A DNA stretch of 64,000 nt from Variovorax sp. EL159 (GCF_900100965.1 NZ_FMUJ01000003.1:875336-939335), one strand, 5' to 3'. Counted from the stretch's first letter, positions 1-9,556 are shown. The notes: generated from the sequence alone by a model not told the origin. Program-made: numbers and translations.

Positions 1-85
<85 letters not shown>

Positions 86-119
86 AGTTTAAACAGACCT
101 TTACCAGGTCATTCGATTC

Positions 120-146
120 AAGCCACCGGTCTCCGGTGGCTTTTTT
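120..146 (+). terminator. Rho-independent terminator of the tRNA-Leu
   Basis: Nine-base stem AGCCACCGG/CCGGTGGCT with a three-base loop, followed by a run of T. The same hairpin is repeated after the second tRNA copy at 420-446. Confidence 0.85.
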
Positions 147-245
147 CATGGCCGCTTGAATCCGCATCAAACGGCCGACGCGGTCGAGCCGCAACCCTCG
201 CCGCCGCACATGCGCGAACGAGCGAATCCACCGAATTTCAGCGAA

Positions 246-278
246 TCGACAAAGCGACCACGCAAAAATGTGTATAAT
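246..278 (+). promoter_or_regulatory. Probable promoter of the second, broken tRNA-Leu copy
   Basis: A perfect -10 box TATAAT at 273-278 lies 27 bases before the tRNA copy at 306. A TCGACA hexamer at 246-251 resembles a -35 box but is 21 bases away, too far for a standard spacer, so the -35 assignment is weak. Confidence 0.55.
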
Positions 279-305
279 CGTGGACTTTGCTGAAGAGCAA
301 AAATA

Positions 306-375
<70 letters not shown>

Positions 376-419
376 AATCACAACGGATTCAAACAGACCC
401 TTACCAGGTCATTCGATTC

Positions 420-446
420 AAGCCACCGGTCTCCGGTGGCTTTTTT
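420..446 (+). terminator. Rho-independent terminator after the broken tRNA copy
   Basis: Same stem as at 120-146, with a T run. It lies 24 bases before the 3' end of rimO, which converges from the right. Confidence 0.8.
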
Positions 447-469
447 CTTGTCCGCTTGAATCAGAAACA

Positions 470-1876
470 TCAAACGGGCAATGCGATCAGGTCATGGCCT
501 TCGGCGCCCACGATGCGTGCACGAGTGAACTCGCCGACCTTCAGCGTCTTGCTGATCTTCTCGGGCGGCAACAGGCGAACCGTGCCGTCGATCTCCGGTG
601 CATCTGCATATGTGCGCCCCACTCCACCCTTGCGGCCCATGCCCGGCGCTGAATCAACCAGCACCTGCATCGTCGAGCCGATGCGCTTTTGCAGCTTGGC
701 GATCGACACGGCTTCGGCCACCTCCATGAAGCGGGCACGGCGCGCCTCGCGCTCGGCCTCAGGCAGCATGCCGGGAATGTCGTTGGCGGTTGCACCTTCG
801 ACCGGGCTGTAGGCAAAGCAGCCCGCGCGATCGATCTGCGCTTCGCGGATGAAGTCGAGCAAATGCTCGAACTCCTGCTCCGTCTCGCCAGGGAAGCCGG
901 CAATGAAGGTGCTGCGAATCACAAGCTCAGGGCACACCTCGCGCCAACGCGCCAGCCGCTCCAGGTTCTTTTCACCACTGGCCGGGCGCTTCATGCGCTT
1001 GAGCACATCAGGATGGCTGTGCTGCAACGGTACGTCGAGGTACGGCAGCACCTGACCGCTCGCCATCAACGGAATGATCTCGTCGACGCTCGGATACGGG
1101 TACACATAGTGCAAACGAACCCAGGCACCATAGGGCTCGGCGATCTCACCGAGCGTGCGCACCAGTTCGAGCATGCGGGTCTTGACCGGCTTGCCATCCC
1201 AGAACCCGGTGCGGTACTTCACATCGACGCCATACGCCGAGGTGTCCTGGCTGATCACCAGCAGCTCTTTCACACCGCCTTCGAACAGCGCCTTGGCCTC
1301 GCCAAGCACGTCGCCGACCGGCCGCGACACGAGGTCGCCGCGCATCGAAGGAATGATGCAGAAGGTGCAGCGATGGTTGCAGCCTTCGCTGATCTTCAGG
1401 TACGCATAGTGGCGCGGTGTCAGCTTGAGGCCGGCGATGCCGAAAGTGTTCGGCACCAGATCGATGAATGGATCGTGCGGCTTGGGCAGGTTGGCGTGCA
1501 CCGCATCCATCACCTCTTGCGTGGCGTGCGGGCCCGTGACGGCCAGCACACTGGGGTGCATCTGGCGCACCAGATTGCCACCCTGGTCGCCGGTCTTGGC
1601 GCCCAGGCAGCCGGTGACGATCACTCGGCCGTTCTCGGCCAGTGCTTCGCCGATGGTGTCCAGACTTTCTTTCACCGCGTCATCGATGAAGCCGCAGGTG
1701 TTGACGATCACCAGATCGGCACCTTCGAAAGTCTTTGCGGTCTGATAACCCTCGGCGCTCAGCTGGGTCAGGATCAATTCGGAATCGGTCAGGGCCTTGG
1801 GGCAGCCCAGGCTCACAAAGCCGACCTTGGGGGCAGTCGACTGGGTCGTACGTTCGGGGGAGGCAACTTCGCTCAT
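470..1876 (-). CDS. rimO: Ribosomal protein S12 methylthiotransferase RimO
   Basis: Cytoplasmic radical-SAM enzyme that adds a methylthio group to the conserved aspartate (D88 or D89) of ribosomal protein S12. The N-terminal UPF0004 domain carries the three auxiliary-cluster cysteines at about C25, C61 and C90. The radical-SAM motif C-x3-C-x2-C is C166, C170 and C173, and a TRAM domain closes the protein. The 468-residue length is normal for RimO. The [12 protein letters not shown] start and the [11 protein letters not shown] segment separate it from the tRNA enzyme MiaB. Its 3' end forms the edge of the tRNA-Leu tandem duplication. Confidence 0.96.
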   Translation of the reverse strand: MSEVASPERTTQSTAPKVGFVSLGCPKALTDSELILTQLSAEGYQTAKTFEGADLVIVNTCGFIDDAVKESLDTIGEALAENGRVIVTGCLGAKTGDQGGNLVRQMHPSVLAVTGPHATQEVMDAVHANLPKPHDPFIDLVPNTFGIAGLKLTPRHYAYLKISEGCNHRCTFCIIPSMRGDLVSRPVGDVLGEAKALFEGGVKELLVISQDTSAYGVDVKYRTGFWDGKPVKTRMLELVRTLGEIAEPYGAWVRLHYVYPYPSVDEIIPLMASGQVLPYLDVPLQHSHPDVLKRMKRPASGEKNLERLARWREVCPELVIRSTFIAGFPGETEQEFEHLLDFIREAQIDRAGCFAYSPVEGATANDIPGMLPEAEREARRARFMEVAEAVSIAKLQKRIGSTMQVLVDSAPGMGRKGGVGRTYADAPEIDGTVRLLPPEKISKTLKVGEFTRARIVGAEGHDLIALPV

Positions 1877-1975
1877 ATGCCTCTATTGTCCCAGCTATCG
1901 GTGACAGCCGGGCAATGATTGAGCATCCCCCTCCCCCGGCTGCGGCGCGGCCACCCTCGCACAACTGGGCGACAT

Positions 1976-2572
1976 TCAGGGACGCTTGATGCCAAAGGCT
2001 CCCAGCACCTGCTCGGTATTTTTCTGCATCTGCTCCTGCATCTGCAAAAAGACATTCTTCGATTGCTCGACATAGTTGCCCATCAGGCCCTGGAGCATCG
2101 GCGACTGCATGGTCATAAATTTCGACCACATCTCGGGCGTCAGGCCCTCGGCCTTGTCGGCGAGCTGGGCCTGCACCTCGGTCATCGCCTGAATGTTCTT
2201 CTCGAGGTACGGCCCCATGTAGCCCTGCATGGCCTGCCCATAGAAACGGATGATGTGCGCCAGCACCTGTTCGGTGAACATCGGCGCGCCGCCCGCCTCT
2301 TCTTCAAGAATGATCTGCAGCAGGATGCTGCGCGTGAGGTCATCGCCCGTCTTGGCGTCGCGCACCACGAACTGGGCGCTTTGAATCACCAGTTGCTTGA
2401 CCTCGGTCAGCGTGATGTACGTGGATGTCTCGGTGTCGTAGAGCCTTCGGTTGGGGTACTTCTTGATCACACGCTGTACCGGCTTGACCCCGGACTTCTT
2501 GCTCTGCACTGCGGACTCCTTCACATGGACGCCCATGTCATCGGATGATTCTAGAGAGCGCTTTTGCTGCAT
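1976..2572 (-). CDS. phaR: Polyhydroxyalkanoate synthesis repressor PhaR
   Basis: DNA- and PHB-binding repressor that controls phasin and PHA granule genes in betaproteobacteria. The PHB/PHA accumulation regulator DNA-binding domain is seen in the RVIKKYPNRRLYDTETSTYI block, followed by two short accumulation-domain repeats (FGQAMQGYMGPYLEKN and a similar C-terminal segment) and a Gln/Met-rich tail. The reading frame is open further upstream to 2605; I chose the methionine at 2572, but the one at 2536 (MGVHVKES) is equally plausible. bdhA, also part of PHB metabolism, lies 4 kb away. Confidence 0.93.
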   Translation of the reverse strand: MQQKRSLESSDDMGVHVKESAVQSKKSGVKPVQRVIKKYPNRRLYDTETSTYITLTEVKQLVIQSAQFVVRDAKTGDDLTRSILLQIILEEEAGGAPMFTEQVLAHIIRFYGQAMQGYMGPYLEKNIQAMTEVQAQLADKAEGLTPEMWSKFMTMQSPMLQGLMGNYVEQSKNVFLQMQEQMQKNTEQVLGAFGIKRP

Positions 2573-2611
2573 CGCGACAAGGTTTACCCTGACCGCGGCC
2601 TGCACTTTCGC

Positions 2612-2980
2612 TCAGTCCGGCGAGGTCGCGTACTCGGCGCCGCAGGCGTGGCAAGCAGCCGACTCGGGGCGCTCCTCGACCGCCTCTCGAAAACGCAGAG
2701 GGTTTTTCTGCCCGTAGACCACCCAGCAGCGCGGGCAGTGCTCCTGCCCCAGCGTCGGAAGATAGGCGCGAGCGCGCTGCTCGGCGCGCTCTTCGGTCAA
2801 CGGCATGCCCTGCCGCTGGGCGCGCGCCACTTCGCGCGCAGCCATGGTGTCGGTACGGCCACTCGCATGGTCGTTGATGCCGTAGACCGCACGCGCAAAC
2901 TCGATCGGGGCCTGCTTCAGCAGTGCCGCCAGGCGCTTGTCGGCATGAGCCCGATCAACCAGCGTCGATCGCGTATTCAT
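2612..2980 (-). CDS. Small protein with a C-terminal zinc-ribbon-like motif, function unknown
   Basis: About 122 residues from the ATG at 2980 (MNTRSTLVDRAHADKR). The frame stays open upstream to 3190, but that part runs into the tRNA-Val and lacks protein-like composition. The C-terminal third holds two Cys pairs, CPRC and CHAC, about 27 residues apart, a typical zinc-ribbon spacing. The middle is rich in Ala, Arg and Glu. It sits between phaR and tRNA-Val on the same strand as both. I do not recognise a named family. Confidence 0.7.
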   Translation of the reverse strand: MNTRSTLVDRAHADKRLAALLKQAPIEFARAVYGINDHASGRTDTMAAREVARAQRQGMPLTEERAEQRARAYLPTLGQEHCPRCWVVYGQKNPLRFREAVEERPESAACHACGAEYATSPD

Positions 2981-3150
2981 CGAATCGCTTATCAAGAAAA
3001 TTGGAGAGGATTTGCAGAACGACCAAGGTAGCACAACAACATGGCCAAGGTCTTTTTCTGCATCACCACAAGGGACGATTTGAACACCGGGGAACCCGGT
3101 GCATGCTCTGTTCAACGGGTCCGGTGGTTGGCCGGGGTTGAAACAGAAAT

Positions 3151-3227
3151 TGGTAGGCGCGATTGGACTCGAACCAACGACCCCCACCATGTCAAGGTGG
3201 TGCTCTAACCAGCTGAGCTACGCGCCT
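3151..3227 (-). tRNA. tRNA-Val (anticodon GAC)
   Basis: Complete 77-base tRNA on the minus strand. The acceptor strands AGGCGCG/CGCGCCT pair fully, the anticodon stem CCACC/GGTGG encloses loop TTGACAT with anticodon GAC (codon GUC), the T loop is TTCGAGT, and CCA is encoded. It lies between relA and the zinc-ribbon gene. Confidence 0.96.
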
Positions 3228-3275
3228 AAGGATGTGTCCGAGAAGCAGCTATTGTAGCAGGAGAAAACGCAGTTT

Positions 3276-5480
3276 TCAGCGACGACGTGCAGATCGCACA
3301 CCAATCACTGCAGTGACCACGCCAAGCACCTGCGTGAGCCGCGCTGCATCGGCGATTTCCACAGTGAACGTCATCCACGCCGTGCCCTTGATCGATTGCG
3401 TTTGCACGCCGATCACATTCATCTTCTCGCGCGCGAACACATCGGAGATGTCGCGCAGCAGGCCTTGGCGATCTGCAGCCTCCACAGCCACATCCACCGC
3501 GTAGACCGGCGCCTCGGCGCCCTTCTTTGCTGCGCCCCATTCGACATCGATCACGCGCTCGCCATCGCGGCCAGCCATCGTGCGGAAGTTGCTGCAGTCG
3601 GCGCGATGAACGCTGACGCCATGCCCACGGGTGACGAAGCCACGAATGGCATCGGGCGGCGCGGGCTTGCAGCACTTGGCAAGTTGCGTCATCAATGAAG
3701 ACACGCCCACCACCAGCACGCCGCCCGTGCCCGACTTCTCGCTGCCGCGCGCCTTCTTGATCAGCACGCCATCGTCGGGGCCAGGCGCTGGCTCCGGCGG
3801 ACGCAGCAGCGTCTCGATGTTGCGCAGCGAAAACTCGTCCTTGCCGACGACTTCAAACAGATGGTCTGCCGACTTGAACCCAAGCTGCGAAGCCAGGTCT
3901 TCGAGCCGCATCGCCGTCTTGCCTTCGCGCTGCAGCAGCTTCTCGACCGCCTCGCGTCCGCGCGCCACGGTCTCGTGCGTGATCTGCGCGTTGAACCACG
4001 CACGCACCTTCGCGCGCGCACGGTGGCTGGCCAAGTAGCCCAGTTCCGCATTGAGCCAATCGCGCGAAGGCCCGCCTTCCTTGGCCGCGATGATCTCGAC
4101 CGTCTGCCCATTCGACAGCGGCGTATTGAGCGGCACCATCGCGCCGTCGACACGCGCGCCACGGCAACGATGGCCCAGCGTGGTGTGCACCGTGTAGGCA
4201 AAGTCGACTGGCGTCGCGCCCTGCGGCAATTCGACGATCGCGGCATCGGGCGTCAGCACATAGATGCGGTCGTCGAACAGGCCCTGCCCCTGCAGGCCGC
4301 CCGACAGATCGCGCTCCCATGCCAGCAGTTGGCGCAGCACCGCGATCTTCGCGTCGTACTCGCCGCTCGCCCAGACGCCCGCATAGCCCTTGTGGCCAGC
4401 TTCCTTGTAAGCCCAGTGCGCGGCCACGCCGTGCTCGGCGTGGTCGTGCATCTCTTCAGTGCGGATCTGGATCTCGATGGGCTTGCCCGGCTTGCCATCG
4501 ACCAGCTCCCGCACCACCGTATGGAGCGACTGGTAGCCGTTCGGCTTCGGCCGGGCGATGTAGTCGTCGAACTCCTCGTCGATCGGCTGGAAGTGCGAAT
4601 GCACCCAGGCCAGCGCCGCATAGCAATCCTTGACGTCGGACACCACCACGCGCAGCGCGAGGATGTCGAACACCTGCGCGAAGTCGAGCGACTTGCCGCG
4701 CATCTTCTTGACGATGCTGTAGATATTCTTGGGGCGCCCCTGCACGACGGCATGCACACCCTCGGCCTGCAGCTCGCGTTCCAGTTGCGAACGCAGTTGC
4801 TCGACGTGGCCTTCGCGCTCGATGCGCTTCTCGTCGAGCAGCCGCGCGATCAGCTTGTAGGTTTCGGGTTCGAGAAAGCGGAAGGAAAGATCCTCGATCT
4901 CCCACTTCACCTGCCAGATGCCCAGCCGGTTCGCGAGCGGCGCGAACACCTGCAGCGACTCGCGCGCCACACTCTCGGGCGCGGGCTGCTTGCTCGCGGC
5001 GGCATGGCGCAGGGTCTGCAGGCGCGAGGCCAGCCGGAGCATCACCACCCGCAGGTCGCGCGAGAACGCGAGCAGCATCTTGCGCACGTTCTCGGTCTGC
5101 GCGCCCGCGCCTTCCAGGTGATTGCCCTGCGACGCCGCACGCGCCTGCTCCTGCACGCGAACCAGCTTGGTGGTTTCGACGGCGAGCGCCGCGAAGTTGT
5201 CGCCGAAGACCTTGGCGATGACTTCCTGCGGACGGTTCAGGTGCTGGCAGGCATAGACCAGATAGCTCGCCGCCTGCATGGCTTCCGAGCCTCCCATCTT
5301 CGCGACGATGGCGGCCACCGCATCCGCATGTGCGAGCGTGTTCTCGCCCGTATCGAGCTTCTCATCGGCAATCAGCGGCTCGGCGAACGCACGGGCGCGC
5401 GCGAGCATGTTCTCGATCACGGGCGTGCGGTCGGCCGTTGCGGCGGACAACGGATAGTCGACCATGATCCCCTCGGACAT
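3276..5480 (-). CDS. relA: (p)ppGpp synthetase RelA
   Basis: Stringent-response alarmone synthetase that works on ribosomes carrying uncharged tRNA. Domain order: N-terminal HD-type domain (about 30-180), synthetase with the GRPKNIYSIVKKM block, TGS domain (IYVLTPDAAIVELPQGATPVDFA), zinc-finger region with adjacent cysteines (LAKCCKP) and a C-terminal ACT domain. The HD domain has lost its metal-binding residues: the usual His-Asp pair is replaced by YACQHLNRPQEV, and ADRLHN by ASRLQT. The synthetase carries the acidic EFDD motif typical of RelA rather than the RxKD motif of bifunctional SpoT/Rel. A TTG at 5528 overlapping the upstream stop is possible; I prefer ATG 5480 (734 residues). Confidence 0.94.
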   Translation of the reverse strand: MSEGIMVDYPLSAATADRTPVIENMLARARAFAEPLIADEKLDTGENTLAHADAVAAIVAKMGGSEAMQAASYLVYACQHLNRPQEVIAKVFGDNFAALAVETTKLVRVQEQARAASQGNHLEGAGAQTENVRKMLLAFSRDLRVVMLRLASRLQTLRHAAASKQPAPESVARESLQVFAPLANRLGIWQVKWEIEDLSFRFLEPETYKLIARLLDEKRIEREGHVEQLRSQLERELQAEGVHAVVQGRPKNIYSIVKKMRGKSLDFAQVFDILALRVVVSDVKDCYAALAWVHSHFQPIDEEFDDYIARPKPNGYQSLHTVVRELVDGKPGKPIEIQIRTEEMHDHAEHGVAAHWAYKEAGHKGYAGVWASGEYDAKIAVLRQLLAWERDLSGGLQGQGLFDDRIYVLTPDAAIVELPQGATPVDFAYTVHTTLGHRCRGARVDGAMVPLNTPLSNGQTVEIIAAKEGGPSRDWLNAELGYLASHRARAKVRAWFNAQITHETVARGREAVEKLLQREGKTAMRLEDLASQLGFKSADHLFEVVGKDEFSLRNIETLLRPPEPAPGPDDGVLIKKARGSEKSGTGGVLVVGVSSLMTQLAKCCKPAPPDAIRGFVTRGHGVSVHRADCSNFRTMAGRDGERVIDVEWGAAKKGAEAPVYAVDVAVEAADRQGLLRDISDVFAREKMNVIGVQTQSIKGTAWMTFTVEIADAARLTQVLGVVTAVIGVRSARRR

Positions 5481-5524
5481 GGGTGCCGTCTGAAGATTCG
5501 AAGACTCGCGCTTCACGCTTCCAC

Positions 5525-6478
5525 TCAATCGAAGAGAAAGTCGGTGACGACAGCGATCTGCGCAGGATCGACAAGGGTCGGCGCGTGGCCTACGCCGTCG
5601 AATTCGACCAGCTTTGCATGCGGGCCGCGTTGGGTCATGGCCAACGCCGTCTCGCGCGACAGCAGGTCCGAGACAGCGCCGCGCAGCAGCAGCGTGCGTG
5701 CGTCGATGGCGTCATACAGACCCCACATGATCGCGCCGCCTTGCGCCGCGGCTTCAGGCGTGATGGCGCGCAACGCAACGCCAATGGCAGGGTCGTAATG
5801 AAGCACCCACGATTCGGAAGCTTTGTCGTCACCCGCATCGATCTTGGCCGCGCCATCCGCCGTGCGCTGCGATGCAGGCACCACCATGTGTTGCGACAGT
5901 GCCAGCCATTGAGCGGGCGTGTGCGGGCCGAACGTGGTCGACAATGCCCACATCGCATCTGCAGCCGCCTGCACGCTGGCAAAGCGACCGCTTTGCCCCA
6001 CGTAGGCACCGATGCGTTGCACGGCTGCGGGTTCGATCGTGGGGCCCACGTCGTTCGCGATGAAGCGCCGGATCGGCCGCGCCAATGGCAATTCCTTGTG
6101 GCCCGCCAGCACGAAGCCGATCAGGCCGCCCATGCTGGTACCGAGGTAGTCGAGGGTATCGATCGCCTGTTCGCGCTGCAGCTGTGCAATCAACGCCACC
6201 ATGTCGGCCGCATACACCGGGACTTGATAGAAGGCCGGGTCGCGCAGCCAATCGCTGCGGCCACGCCCCACCACATCAGGGCAGATCACGCGCACGTTGC
6301 CACCCGCGCGCGCCACGATGGCCTGGGCCAGCATGTCGAAGTCGCGCCCCTGGCGGGTCAACCCGTGCACGCAGATCACGACGCGCGCGCTGCGTGCATC
6401 GCCCCATTGCCAATAGGCCATGCGATGGCCGCCCTGGGCGTCGTCGCACGCCACGTAATGAAGCGTCGGTTCAGTCAT
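5525..6478 (-). CDS. Alpha/beta hydrolase
   Basis: Cytoplasmic hydrolase of about 317 residues with the alpha/beta fold order intact: oxyanion strand VVICVHGLTRQGRDFD, nucleophile elbow GTSMGG (Ser present), acid strand near LLLRGAVSDLLS and catalytic His in GVGHAP. The substrate cannot be told from sequence. The ATG at 6478 gives MTEPTLHYV; the longer frame to 6520 overlaps the promoter region of bdhA. It is just upstream of relA on the same strand and may be cotranscribed with it. Confidence 0.88.
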   Translation of the reverse strand: MTEPTLHYVACDDAQGGHRMAYWQWGDARSARVVICVHGLTRQGRDFDMLAQAIVARAGGNVRVICPDVVGRGRSDWLRDPAFYQVPVYAADMVALIAQLQREQAIDTLDYLGTSMGGLIGFVLAGHKELPLARPIRRFIANDVGPTIEPAAVQRIGAYVGQSGRFASVQAAADAMWALSTTFGPHTPAQWLALSQHMVVPASQRTADGAAKIDAGDDKASESWVLHYDPAIGVALRAITPEAAAQGGAIMWGLYDAIDARTLLLRGAVSDLLSRETALAMTQRGPHAKLVEFDGVGHAPTLVDPAQIAVVTDFLFD

Positions 6479-6546
6479 GAAAACAGTGGGGTCCTGGTGC
6501 GGATAATGGGTTCGTCGCATCCTAATTCATCCGGAGATTGATCTTC

Positions 6547-7317
6547 ATGCTCAAAGGCAAAACCGCGCTTGTCACGGGGTCCACCAGTGGCATTGGCCTG
6601 GCCATCGCCAAGTCGCTCGCCCAGCAAGGCGCGCATATCGTGCTCAACGGTTTCGGCGATGCCGAAACACCCAAGGCCCAGATCGAAGCGCTCGGTGTTC
6701 GCGCCGAGTACCACGGCGCCGACATGAGCAAGCCCGACCAGATCGAAGACATGATGAAGTTCGCCGCGTCGAAGTTCGGCCGCGTGGACATCCTCGTGAA
6801 CAACGCCGGCATCCAGCATGTCGCCAAGGTCGAGGACTTTCCCACCGAACGCTGGGACGCCATCATCGCCATCAACCTCACGAGCGCATTCCATACGACG
6901 CGGCTGGCGATTCCAGCGATGCGCGAAGCCAACTGGGGCCGCGTCATCAACATCGCGTCGGCGCACGGTCTCGTGGCATCGGCACAGAAGTCGGCCTACG
7001 TGGCGGCCAAGCACGGCATCGTCGGCCTGACCAAGTCGGTGGCGCTCGAAACCGCAACCACCGGCGTCACCGTCAACGCCATCTGCCCTGGCTGGGTGTT
7101 GACGCAGCTGGTGCAAAAGCAGATCGATGACCGCGCGGCACGCGAAGGCATCACCGCGGCGCAGGCCCAGAACGAACTGCTGGGAGAAAAGCAGCCTTCG
7201 CTGCAGTTCACGACCGTCGAGCAGTTGGGCGGCCTTGCCGTCTTCCTGTGCTCGCCGGCGGCCGATCAGGTGCGGGGCGTCGCCTGGGCCATGGACGGCG
7301 GGTGGACCGCCCAATAG
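6547..7317 (+). CDS. bdhA: 3-hydroxybutyrate dehydrogenase
   Basis: Short-chain dehydrogenase (256 residues) that interconverts D-3-hydroxybutyrate and acetoacetate with NAD, the last catabolic step for PHB. Cofactor motif TGSTSGIG at the N-terminus, NNAG in the core, catalytic S-Y-K in the IASAHGL and SAYVAAKHG blocks, and the C-terminal FTTVEQLGGLAVFLCS and DGGWTAQ segments typical of BdhA rather than FabG. The start is ATG 6547, preceded by GGAG at 6532. It is divergent from the alpha/beta hydrolase. Confidence 0.94.
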   Translation: MLKGKTALVTGSTSGIGLAIAKSLAQQGAHIVLNGFGDAETPKAQIEALGVRAEYHGADMSKPDQIEDMMKFAASKFGRVDILVNNAGIQHVAKVEDFPTERWDAIIAINLTSAFHTTRLAIPAMREANWGRVINIASAHGLVASAQKSAYVAAKHGIVGLTKSVALETATTGVTVNAICPGWVLTQLVQKQIDDRAAREGITAAQAQNELLGEKQPSLQFTTVEQLGGLAVFLCSPAADQVRGVAWAMDGGWTAQ

Positions 7318-7339
7318 AAAAGAAGAAAAGAGACTGCCC

Positions 7340-7368
7340 GATTTCACGCCAAGGCGCGGCGTGAAATC
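7340..7368. terminator. Hairpin between the convergent bdhA and SIMPL genes
   Basis: Perfect 11-base stem GATTTCACGCC/GGCGTGAAATC with a seven-base loop. Reading on the minus strand it is followed by a T-rich stretch after about ten bases, so it could end the SIMPL transcript. It has no T run on the plus strand. Confidence 0.5.
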
Positions 7369-7463
7369 CACCACCTTCCATCCCCTGAGGCGGCGAGGTG
7401 GCACAAGCCACCGTGAGAGCAGCCCGGCAGCGCCCGCATCCGCCGGCGCCGCCTGCTCGCCAT

Positions 7464-8171
7464 TTACTTGAGCTGCACCGAGCCCGACACGCTCACGACC
7501 ACATTGGTCTTGCCGGCTTCGACTGGCACAGCCGAATCGGCCGAGAACGACTTGGCCTGCATCGCCATCATGCGCGGGTGGATCGGGCCGCTGTCGTTGG
7601 CATTCACCGACACCTCGCGCAGCGTGTAGCCACCGAAGCCGAAGCCCTTGGCCAGCTCGGCCGCCTTCTGCTTGAAGTTCTCGATGGCGATGTTCTGCGC
7701 CTCGGTCTCGGTCTTGGCACGCTGCTCGCGGCTCAGACCAAAGCCCACATTGCCCACGCCGAGCGTCGTGATGCGGCCCGCGGTCTGCGTGATGCGCGGG
7801 AAGTCGCGGCCCTCCAGCACCAGTTCGGTCGAACCCTGCCAGCCGTTGATCTTTCCGTCCTTCGAGTAGCGCGGCGACAGGCTGAAGTTGCCAGTGCGCA
7901 CGTCGAGCTGGCCCGGCTGCGCGTTCTTCTTGGCTTCGGTGAGCGCGGCGTCGAGCGCGGCCTTCAACTGCGTCTGCACAGTGGCTGCATCGGCGGCATC
8001 GCGCGTGGTCACGAGCGTCATGCTCAGCATGTCCTGCTGCACCTCGACCGTGCCGGAGGCCGTGAGCTGCAGCACGTTCTGCGGCGCGGGCGTGGTCACG
8101 TTCTGGGCCAGGGCGGTACCGGCCACGGCCAGGGCGGCACAGGCGGCGAGCAATTTGATGGTGTTCTTCAA
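7464..8171 (-). CDS. Exported SIMPL-domain (DUF541) protein
   Basis: Periplasmic or membrane-associated protein of about 235 residues. A Sec signal peptide (KNTIKLLAACAALAVAGTALAQ) is followed by a SIMPL/DUF541 domain with the usual LTASGTVEVQQD start, the AQNIAIENFKQKAAELAKGFGF helix and the YTLREVSV strand. The family resembles E. coli YggE, linked to oxidative stress, but its biochemical role is unclear. The start is a TTG at 8171: AGGGAG lies nine bases upstream and the signal peptide begins there. The longer frame to 8345 has no protein-like leader. Confidence 0.85.
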   Translation of the reverse strand: MKNTIKLLAACAALAVAGTALAQNVTTPAPQNVLQLTASGTVEVQQDMLSMTLVTTRDAADAATVQTQLKAALDAALTEAKKNAQPGQLDVRTGNFSLSPRYSKDGKINGWQGSTELVLEGRDFPRITQTAGRITTLGVGNVGFGLSREQRAKTETEAQNIAIENFKQKAAELAKGFGFGGYTLREVSVNANDSGPIHPRMMAMQAKSFSADSAVPVEAGKTNVVVSVSGSVQLK

Positions 8172-8221
8172 GACGATGTACTCCCTTTGTTGGAATGAAA
8201 GACAAACCCCGCGCCAGCGCC

Positions 8222-8578
8222 TCATGGGCGTTGGCCGCGCGGTGCGATCAGCGGGCGGGCCGCGGTCGGTGGTGTCGGCGCGATCCGCTCGGCAGGCTGT
8301 GATTCTGCCGAGTTCAACAAGGTTCCCGTTGCGGGCGGCGTCCACTGCCCCCGCACCTGCTGGCGCAGCTCGAACAGCTCGGCGGCCGTGAGCCGGCGGC
8401 CCGCAATGGCCTCTTCGCGGCGAATCTCCTCGCGTTGCGCCGCACGGTGGGCGGCCACCGCATCGCGCACTTCGCTGCGGCGCACCTCGCCGATCCTTAA
8501 GAAATCACCGGAAGCCGCCAGCGTCGGACCGCAGGCGAAAACAAGGATGAACGGCAAGGCGGAGAAAGGTAGTCTCAT
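8222..8578 (-). CDS. Small exported hypothetical protein
   Basis: 118 residues with a clear signal peptide (MRLPFSALPFILVFACGPTL, cleavage near AAS). The mature part starts with a charged, probably helical segment rich in Arg, Glu and Ala (about 25-80) and ends in a Pro/Ala/Thr-rich tail. It lies upstream of, and may be cotranscribed with, the SIMPL gene. No family was recognised. The 172 bases between it and the response-regulator gene must hold both divergent promoters; no strong -35/-10 pair stands out. Confidence 0.7.
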   Translation of the reverse strand: MRLPFSALPFILVFACGPTLAASGDFLRIGEVRRSEVRDAVAAHRAAQREEIRREEAIAGRRLTAAELFELRQQVRGQWTPPATGTLLNSAESQPAERIAPTPPTAARPLIAPRGQRP

Positions 8579-8750
8579 TGAGCAAAGTCACTGGGGAGCG
8601 ACGACTTTGCCACTGCTGGAAGAACATCGGATGACCAGACCGCGAGCGTCCGCAAGTTTTGTAACTTAGTGTCAAACCATAAGTAAATCTGGCTCAACGA
8701 AGCCTTAACGCCTTCAGAATCGGCCCTGTTACAAATTCAACGTTGTAGAA

Positions 8751-9482
8751 ATGACTCAAGTTCCCGCTCGCACCGACAAGATCGTGATCGTCGACGACGA
8801 CGCCCGTATCCGCGACCTCCTGCGCCGCTACCTGACGCAGGAAGGTTTTGAAGTGATCGTGGCCGAAGACGGCAAGGCGCTCAACCGCATCCTGTTGCGC
8901 GACACGGTCGACCTGATCGTGCTCGACCTGATGATGCCCGGCGAAGACGGCCTCTCGGTCTGCCGCCGCCTGCGTGCCGCCAACGACCGCACGCCGATCA
9001 TCATGCTCACCGCCAAGGGCGAAGACGTGGACCGCATCGTCGGTCTCGAAGTCGGCGCCGACGACTACCTGGGCAAACCGTTCAACCCGCGCGAACTGCT
9101 GGCCCGCGTGCACGCCGTGCTGCGCCGCCGTCCGCCGCTCGAAGCGCCGGGCGCCCCCTCCACCGAGAACGAGACCGTCACCTTCGGCCCGTTCGCCTTC
9201 GACCTCGGCTCGCGCACCCTGAAGAAGGATGGCGAAGAGCTCTCGCTGACCACCGGCGAGTTCGCGATGCTGAAGGCGCTGGTGCGCCATCCGCGTCAAC
9301 CGCTCTCGCGCGAAAAGCTCGCCCAGCTGGCGCGCGGCCGCGAGTTCGAGCCCTTCGACCGCAGCCTGGACGTGCAGATCTCGCGCCTGCGCAAGCTGGT
9401 CGAGTCCGACGCCGCGGCGCCACGCTACATCCAGACCGTCTGGGGTGTGGGCTACGTGTTCGTGCCGGACGGCACGGCCTGA
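8751..9482 (+). CDS. ompR: OmpR-family response regulator
   Basis: Two-component regulator of 243 residues: receiver domain with acidic pocket at D15-D17, phospho-acceptor D59 (VLDLMMPGEDG) and the conserved Lys in GKPFNP, then an OmpR/PhoB winged-helix domain ending in YIQTVWGVGYVFVPDGTA. It is paired with the sensor kinase just downstream. The DDYLGKPFNPRELLAR and WGVGYVFVPDG blocks resemble OmpR. The target genes cannot be told from the window. Confidence 0.92.
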   Translation: MTQVPARTDKIVIVDDDARIRDLLRRYLTQEGFEVIVAEDGKALNRILLRDTVDLIVLDLMMPGEDGLSVCRRLRAANDRTPIIMLTAKGEDVDRIVGLEVGADDYLGKPFNPRELLARVHAVLRRRPPLEAPGAPSTENETVTFGPFAFDLGSRTLKKDGEELSLTTGEFAMLKALVRHPRQPLSREKLAQLARGREFEPFDRSLDVQISRLRKLVESDAAAPRYIQTVWGVGYVFVPDGTA

Positions 9483-9556
9483 CGCCCCGCTGAAAGGTGG
9501 CCATCGGCCAATCCGCCAGACCCGGCCATGCGCAGGAAGACGGTGCGCAGGTCACG

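Noticed and set aside
3276..5480. Bifunctional SpoT/Rel enzyme
   Set aside because: HD metal-binding residues are lost and the synthetase has the EFDD motif of RelA.
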